Shown piece by piece: positions 6,811 through 10,213 of a stretch of DNA of 10,213 nt. The notes below the pieces were generated by a model. That model saw nothing but the letters and a program-made list of their open reading frames with translations, was not told the DNA's origin and ran no database searches. How positions within the stretch are numbered: position 1 is the first letter of the stretch; each line of letters starts with the position of its first letter. The stretch comes from Candidatus Omnitrophota bacterium (GTDB lineage: Bacteria; Omnitrophota; Gorgyraeia; Zapsychrales; Fredricksoniimonadaceae). The position numbers and the translations under genes were made by a program. Where the stretch lies: the NCBI GenBank assembly GCA_016196515.1, contig JACPXN010000114.1, forward strand, positions 1 to 10,213, written 5' to 3'.

Positions 6811-7900
6811 GTGTCTTGTTCGCGTCGATCGTATCAATGAACTGTTTGAACAAATACCGCGCGTCATGCGGGCCGGGTGATGCTTCCGGATGGTATTGAA
6901 TGGAAAAAACCGGGAATTTTTTGTGGCGTAGGCCCTCGCTGGTATGGTCATTGAGATTGGTGTGGATCACTTCGGCTTGGGCAGGATCCAAACTTTTTGT
7001 GTCCACGCAAAAACCATGGTTCTGCGACGTGATGCCGATGCGCTGCCCTTCGAGGTCCTTGACCGGATGATTGGCACCGTGATGGCCGAATTTCAATTTA
7101 TACGTTTTTGCGCCCAGCGCGAGCCCCAGGATCTGATTGCCCAGGCAAATGCCGAAAACGGGCAGTTTGCCGATGCTTTGTTTGACGGTATCAATGACAT
7201 GGGTGACAACGGCCGGATCGCCGGGGCCGTTGGAAAGAAAAAGTCCGTCGGGTTTGATGGCCAAAATATCTTTGATCGTTGCGGTCGCCGGAAAAACGTG
7301 GGTTTCACATCCTAGGTCCGCGAAAATGCGCAAAATGTTCCATTTGATGCCGCAGTCAATGGCCGCGATCTTGTAGCGGCGGGGGCCTTTGGCCTTCCAC
7401 ACATATTTTTTGGGGGTCGTAACCTCACGCACAAGGTCCGCGCCTTCCATGGACGGCAGGGCGTCGAGTTTTGCCTGCAAACTTTTGGGATCAAAGTCCT
7501 GTGTTGAAATGATGGCTTTCATGGCGCCGGCCACGCGCAAATGGCGGGTCAAAGCGCGGGTGTCAACGCCTTCCATGGCCATGATCTTGTTCTTGTTGAG
7601 ATATTCGGTCAGGGACTTAGTGGCGCGCCAGTTGGAGGGCCTGCGGCAGAATTCTTTGGCCACGAACCCTTTGACGTGGATCTTGTCGCTTTCCACGTCG
7701 TCGTTGTTGACGCCGGTGTTTCCGATGAGGGGATAGGTCATCACGACGATCTGGCCGGTATAAGAGGGGTCGGTGAGGATCTCCTGATACCCGGTCATCG
7801 CCGTATTAAAGACGGCCTCTCCCGCGGTTTCTCCGGTTTGTCCTAAAACGTGCCCCCGAAAAGCCGCACCGTCTTGCAGATATAGGATGGCTTCTTTCAT
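6803..7900 (-). CDS. carA: Carbamoyl phosphate synthetase small (glutaminase) subunit
   Basis: It hydrolyses glutamine and passes ammonia to CarB. From the chosen start it has 365 residues, a usual length. The N-terminal domain shows LYLQDGAAFRG, NTAMTGYQEILTDPSYTGQIVVMTYPLIGN and VDTRALTRHLR. The class I glutaminase domain has LSNGPGDP, nucleophile Cys252 in GICLGNQ, and His337/Glu339 in QYHPEAS. The frame is also open to an ATG at 7915, but MKEAILYLQDG is where family members begin. The five extra codons (MSPEY) fall largely in an inverted repeat at 7908-7975. A GGAG lies only 3 bases before the preferred ATG, so the choice between the two starts stays somewhat open. It is the first gene of the car-purF-pyrG operon, with a strong-looking promoter at 8030-8058. 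Its stop overlaps carB. Confidence 0.96.
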   Translation of the reverse strand: MKEAILYLQDGAAFRGHVLGQTGETAGEAVFNTAMTGYQEILTDPSYTGQIVVMTYPLIGNTGVNNDDVESDKIHVKGFVAKEFCRRPSNWRATKSLTEYLNKNKIMAMEGVDTRALTRHLRVAGAMKAIISTQDFDPKSLQAKLDALPSMEGADLVREVTTPKKYVWKAKGPRRYKIAAIDCGIKWNILRIFADLGCETHVFPATATIKDILAIKPDGLFLSNGPGDPAVVTHVIDTVKQSIGKLPVFGICLGNQILGLALGAKTYKLKFGHHGANHPVKDLEGQRIGITSQNHGFCVDTKSLDPAQAEVIHTNLNDHTSEGLRHKKFPVFSIQYHPEASPGPHDARYLFKQFIDTIDANKTHA

Positions 7901-7907
7901 GTACTCC

Positions 7908-7975
7908 GGGGACATGCACCGTAACCCGAATTACATCAACAACACTTTTAAATTCGGGTTATGGTTCGTGTCCCC
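7908..7975. repeat. Long imperfect inverted repeat at the carA start (MITE/REP-like)
   Basis: The arms 7908-7932 and 7951-7975 are 25 bases each around an 18-base loop. The inner 11 bases pair perfectly (TAACCCGAATT with AATTCGGGTTA) and the outer 7 pair perfectly (GGGGACA with TGTCCCC). In total 22 of 25 positions are Watson-Crick pairs; the plus-strand RNA would add two G-U pairs. GGGGACA-ended hairpins of this kind resemble dispersed elements linked to IS200-like (Y1/RAYT) transposases, as far as I recall. The element ends 7 bases before the preferred carA ATG and contains the alternative ATG at 7915, so it forms the proximal 5' leader of the operon. Confidence 0.75.
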
Positions 7976-7988
7976 ATATATGGGAGAT

Positions 7989-8024
7989 AAAAAACAACGG
8001 CAGGCGGAGTTTTCCTCCAGGCCT
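7989..8024 (-). terminator. Candidate early terminator/attenuator hairpin in the carA leader
   Basis: In the minus-strand transcript AGGC (8024-8021) pairs with GCCU (8005-8002), and GGAG (8018-8015) with CUCC (8009-8006), leaving a 2-base bulge and a GAAAA loop. After GCCG comes UUGUUUUUU (7997-7989). This resembles an intrinsic terminator starting at or within a few bases of the predicted transcription start, more than 80 bases before carA. The stem is short and interrupted, so efficiency is uncertain. It could instead be a 5' stabilising hairpin. I see no known pyrimidine regulator site (such as a PyrR loop). Confidence 0.4.
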
Positions 8025-8029
8025 TAAAC

Positions 8030-8058
8030 AATATAGACAATTGCCCGCCGAATGTCAA
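8030..8058 (-). promoter_or_regulatory. Sigma70-type promoter for the carA-carB-purF-pyrG operon
   Basis: On the minus strand a perfect -35 box TTGACA (8058-8053) is followed, after 17 bases, by the -10 box TATATT (8035-8030, one mismatch to TATAAT). Transcription would start near 8023-8025, about 125 bases before the carA ATG. This is the only strong promoter-like match in the gap between ridA and carA and it points at the operon. Confidence 0.75.
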
Positions 8059-8072
8059 GCATGGATAAAGGG

Positions 8073-8120
8073 ATAAAGGTAGCACCTGCCTTCTTGAAAG
8101 AAGGCAGGTGCTACCTTTAT
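8073..8120. repeat. Perfect 21-bp hairpin between ridA and the carA promoter
   Basis: The arms 8073-8093 and 8100-8120 are perfectly complementary (core AAAGGTAGCACCTGCCTTC) around a 6-base loop. ATAAAGG is repeated on the outside of both arms, so the symmetry extends further with a one- or two-base slip. The ridA stop codon (8127-8129) lies in the outer right repeat. The hairpin could end the glp-ridA transcript, but the tail after it (CCCTTTATCC) lacks a good U-run. I therefore classify it as a dispersed palindromic element that may also act as a terminator or RNA 3' end protector. Confidence 0.7.
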
Positions 8121-8126
8121 TGACCT

Positions 8127-8510
8127 TTATTGAATGTGCGCCACGACCTCGATCTCGACTAAGGAGTCCTTGGGGATGCGGGCGGCTTGGATGGTGCTGC
8201 GCGCGGGTGCGGTGGCGGCCTTGAAATGTTTGGCGTACACCTCGTTCATAGCGGCAAAATCATTGAGGTCTTTGAGGAACACCGTGACCTTCACCGCCTT
8301 GTCCAGCGACGAGCCGGCCGCTTCCAGCACCGCCTTCAAATTCGCGAGGACCTGTTCGGTCTGCTCCTTGATGCCGCCCGCAACCATGCGGCCCTGTTTG
8401 TCCAAAGGAATTTGCCCGGCGGTGTAAACGAGATCACCGATGACAACTGCCTGATTGTATGGTCCTATGGGTAACGACACTTGATCGGTTTTGATGATCT
8501 TCTTGCTCAT
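8127..8510 (-). CDS. ridA: RidA family enamine/imine deaminase (YjgF/YER057c/UK114)
   Basis: RidA proteins hydrolyse reactive enamine/imine intermediates such as 2-aminoacrylate, protecting PLP enzymes; they act as cytosolic trimers. The 127 residues match the family length. Visible motifs are IGPYNQA around 15-21, VYTAGQIPLD around 28-37, and APARSTIQAARIPKDSLVEIEVVA at the C-terminus. Arg104 is the carboxylate-binding arginine and EIE holds the conserved glutamate. Thr106 stands where the Escherichia coli protein has a Cys; this position varies in the family. The start overlaps the glpD stop as ATGA, with a strong purine-rich ribosome site (GGGAGGGAG) directly upstream. It is the last gene of the glpK-glpD-ridA run, an unusual partner for glycerol genes; a link to glycerol use is inference. 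Confidence 0.93.
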   Translation of the reverse strand: MSKKIIKTDQVSLPIGPYNQAVVIGDLVYTAGQIPLDKQGRMVAGGIKEQTEQVLANLKAVLEAAGSSLDKAVKVTVFLKDLNDFAAMNEVYAKHFKAATAPARSTIQAARIPKDSLVEIEVVAHIQ

Positions 8511-10018
8511 ACTCCCTCCCTTAACATTTCTTCAATGGCCGCGCGGCACTGGCGCGTCGGACAATCCGTATAGATAAGCCCGAGGCGGCGGTCAAACACA
8601 TCCTCGACGCTACGGGCCATTTCAACCTTGACCGCGTAGACGACCTGCGCGCGGATGGCCGGCGAACAGGAACATATTTTACCTTTTAAGGAAGGGTCTT
8701 CTTGGGTCAGGGCAAGAACATCGGCAAAACGGCTGCCGTAAACGCTCCTCAGATACTCGACAATGTCTGTACCGACGCTGTAATGCCCTGCCGCGGACTG
8801 GACATCCTCCTGCCCCTGCTCGGGACTGCCGTACAAAGGGTGCAGGTCGCTGTTGCCCAGATGCCGCCCGGCCTCGGGCAGGACCTTGGCCACGCATTCG
8901 CGGGCAATGGCGCGGTAGGTTGTGTATTTACCGCCCAGCACATAATAGACGCCGGAAAACGCGCGCTTGATGACATGGCGGCGCGACACCTGCGACGGCA
9001 TGCCCCGATCATAGACCAGGGGCCGGATGCCCGCGAAGGTCATGATCACGTCCTCTTTTTGAAGGGTTCGGCCGGACAGGATACGGCTTGCCTCACCCAA
9101 GAGATACGCGACATCGTCCTGGTCACAGCGGACATCGTCGGGGCTGTCGGCATAATCCGTATCAGTCGTGCCGATGAGGGTATTGCCCTTGAAAGGAATA
9201 ATAAAAATGACCCTTTTGCCGGTACGCGTTTGGACCAAAAGCGCGCGATCGCTTAAACGGCCGCGATAGACGACATGCGCGCCCTTGGTGCCCCTTAAAC
9301 AGGGCCTGGCCCGCGGCGCGTCTTGATGCAGCACCATGTCCGACCACGGCCCCACGGCCACGACCACCTGGCGCGCTAAAACGTCGAATGAGGTCCCGGC
9401 CTGGGCATCCTGCGCGCGGACCCCGACGGTGCGGCCGTTGTTCTTTAAAAATCCCGTCACCTCAACATGGTTGGCCGCGTGCGCGCCGTATTTGTCCGCC
9501 ATCAGCACGTTTTCCAGGCAAAGCCGGGCATCATCCATCTGCGCGTCGAAATATTCAACCCCGCCCACAAGCCCTTCGGGGTTAATGTCCGGGACGTGCT
9601 GGACCACCTCTTTTTTGCTTAAAGTCCTATGCCCTCCCAGCCTATAAGCGCCGCTTAAGGCATCATACAGCCACACCCCCAAACGCATCTGCCACAAACC
9701 CCGGGGGTCGCCGCGGTAAACCGGGATGATGAATGCCATGGGTTTGACTAAATGCGGCGCGCTTTTCCACTGGACATAGCGTTCTTTGAGCGATTCAGCG
9801 ACGAGGTCGAACTCAAGATGTTCCAGATAACGCAAACCCCCGTGGATCAGTTTGGTGCTTTTGCCGGACGTGCCGCCGGCAAAGTCGCCTTTTTCCAAAA
9901 GCGCTGTCGAGGCCCCGGTTGAGGCGGCCAGATAAGCGATGGCCGCGCCATTGATACCTCCGCCGATGACAAGCAGATCGTAGGTTTTTCTGGAGAAACG
10001 TTTGAGGTCGCGGATCAT
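8507..10018 (-). CDS. glpD: FAD-dependent glycerol-3-phosphate dehydrogenase
   Basis: It oxidises sn-glycerol 3-phosphate to dihydroxyacetone phosphate and passes electrons to quinone at the inner face of the membrane. There are 503 residues, close to the 501 of the E. coli enzyme. The N-terminal Rossmann fold has GGGING (Gly19, 21, 24) and Glu43 of LLEKGDF for FAD, then GGTSGKSTKLIHGGLRYLE, the family signature. Further on come TDTDYADSPDD, FAGIRPLVYDRG and GGKYTTYRAIARECV, and a C-terminal helical domain ending EEMLREGV. No membrane helix is seen, as expected for a peripheral protein. The frame stays open 41 codons upstream into glpK, but MIRDLKRFSRKTYDLLVIGGG fits the family start, and its ATG overlaps the glpK stop (ATGA). 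It is translationally coupled to both neighbours. Confidence 0.96.
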   Translation of the reverse strand: MIRDLKRFSRKTYDLLVIGGGINGAAIAYLAASTGASTALLEKGDFAGGTSGKSTKLIHGGLRYLEHLEFDLVAESLKERYVQWKSAPHLVKPMAFIIPVYRGDPRGLWQMRLGVWLYDALSGAYRLGGHRTLSKKEVVQHVPDINPEGLVGGVEYFDAQMDDARLCLENVLMADKYGAHAANHVEVTGFLKNNGRTVGVRAQDAQAGTSFDVLARQVVVAVGPWSDMVLHQDAPRARPCLRGTKGAHVVYRGRLSDRALLVQTRTGKRVIFIIPFKGNTLIGTTDTDYADSPDDVRCDQDDVAYLLGEASRILSGRTLQKEDVIMTFAGIRPLVYDRGMPSQVSRRHVIKRAFSGVYYVLGGKYTTYRAIARECVAKVLPEAGRHLGNSDLHPLYGSPEQGQEDVQSAAGHYSVGTDIVEYLRSVYGSRFADVLALTQEDPSLKGKICSCSPAIRAQVVYAVKVEMARSVEDVFDRRLGLIYTDCPTRQCRAAIEEMLREGV

Positions 10019-10213
10019 GTCATCGTCTGCCGGACGGCCTTTTGCCATCCCGCGTATCGGGCCTGCGCGGCTTTCAAAGGCATGGCGGGTCTGAAGATCC
10101 GCTCGACTGCCTGCATCGCCATAATGTCTTTGGGACGCCACAGACCAACGGTGATCCCCGCGAGATACGCGGCACCCGCGGCCGTTGAGTCCAACAATTT
10201 CGGCCGCACCACG
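10015..10213 (-). CDS. glpK: Glycerol kinase, C-terminal fragment (cut by window edge)
   Basis: The last 65 codons of the gene are present. VVRPKLLDSTAAGAAYLAG is the conserved C-terminal motif of the FGGY-family glycerol kinase, followed by GLWRPKDI, a region ending in ERIFRPAM, and ARYAGWQKAV, typical of the GlpK end. The enzyme phosphorylates glycerol to glycerol 3-phosphate, the substrate of the next gene product, GlpD. Its stop overlaps the glpD start as ATGA. The 5' part and the operon promoter lie outside the window. Confidence 0.93.
   Translation of the reverse strand, partial: VVRPKLLDSTAAGAAYLAGITVGLWRPKDIMAMQAVERIFRPAMPLKAAQARYAGWQKAVRQTMT

Noticed and set aside
6811..6951. A 47-residue N-terminal extension of CarB
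   Set aside because: It lies wholly within carA, and the family begins at the ATG at 6810.
7950..8000. A leader peptide ORF in the carA 5' region (for example ATG near 7977)
   Set aside because: The candidates are 9-12 codons, lack a ribosome site and run into the inverted repeat; no run of regulatory codons is seen.
10019..10141. A 41-residue N-terminal extension of GlpD
   Set aside because: It overlaps conserved glpK coding sequence; the ATG at 10018 overlaps the glpK stop and fits the family.

Overview
The window is a gene-dense stretch of a bacterial chromosome in which every supported gene lies on the minus strand, so transcription runs from high to low coordinates. Coding GC is moderately high. 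Genes are packed with ATGA stop/start overlaps and Shine-Dalgarno sites. Several junctions carry short palindromic repeats. One of these, CCTGCCTGCCGGCAGGCAGG, is of a kind I recall from uncultured candidate-phylum genomes (Omnitrophota, Patescibacteria). That hints at an uncultured lineage, possibly Omnitrophota/PVC, but the sequence alone does not fix the taxon.

Right part (8127-10213): the end of a glycerol-use operon. It holds the C-terminus of glycerol kinase (glpK), FAD-dependent glycerol-3-phosphate dehydrogenase (glpD) and a RidA-type imine deaminase, each joined to the next by an ATGA overlap. An intergenic region of about 230 bases follows (7901-8126). It contains a perfect 21-bp hairpin, a near-consensus sigma70-type promoter facing the nucleotide operon, an early hairpin plus U-run that could be an attenuator, and a 25-bp-arm inverted repeat that runs up to the carA start.

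Middle part (433-7900): a nucleotide-synthesis operon, carA-carB-purF-pyrG. Carbamoyl phosphate synthetase, PRPP amidotransferase and CTP synthase are all glutamine amidotransferases, so the operon groups glutamine-nitrogen entry points of pyrimidine and purine synthesis. There are two oddities. The 3' end of carB runs through a REP-like palindrome, giving the protein an extra tail. Between purF and pyrG lies a 34-codon open frame that repeats the first 18 residues of PyrG, with only synonymous changes, and overlaps its neighbours by ATGA at both ends.

Left part (1-426): two tandem modules, each a sequence resembling the 5' half of a tRNA-Leu, with the 20-bp palindrome where the anticodon arm should be, followed by a small GIY-YIG nuclease gene. 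The second module is cut by the window edge. The non-coding leaders are 68/69 identical, while the adjoining coding starts have diverged more. This AT-richer stretch looks acquired and is the most unusual part of the window, together with the pyrG duplication. I found no CRISPR array, complete tRNA, rRNA or complete transposase gene.
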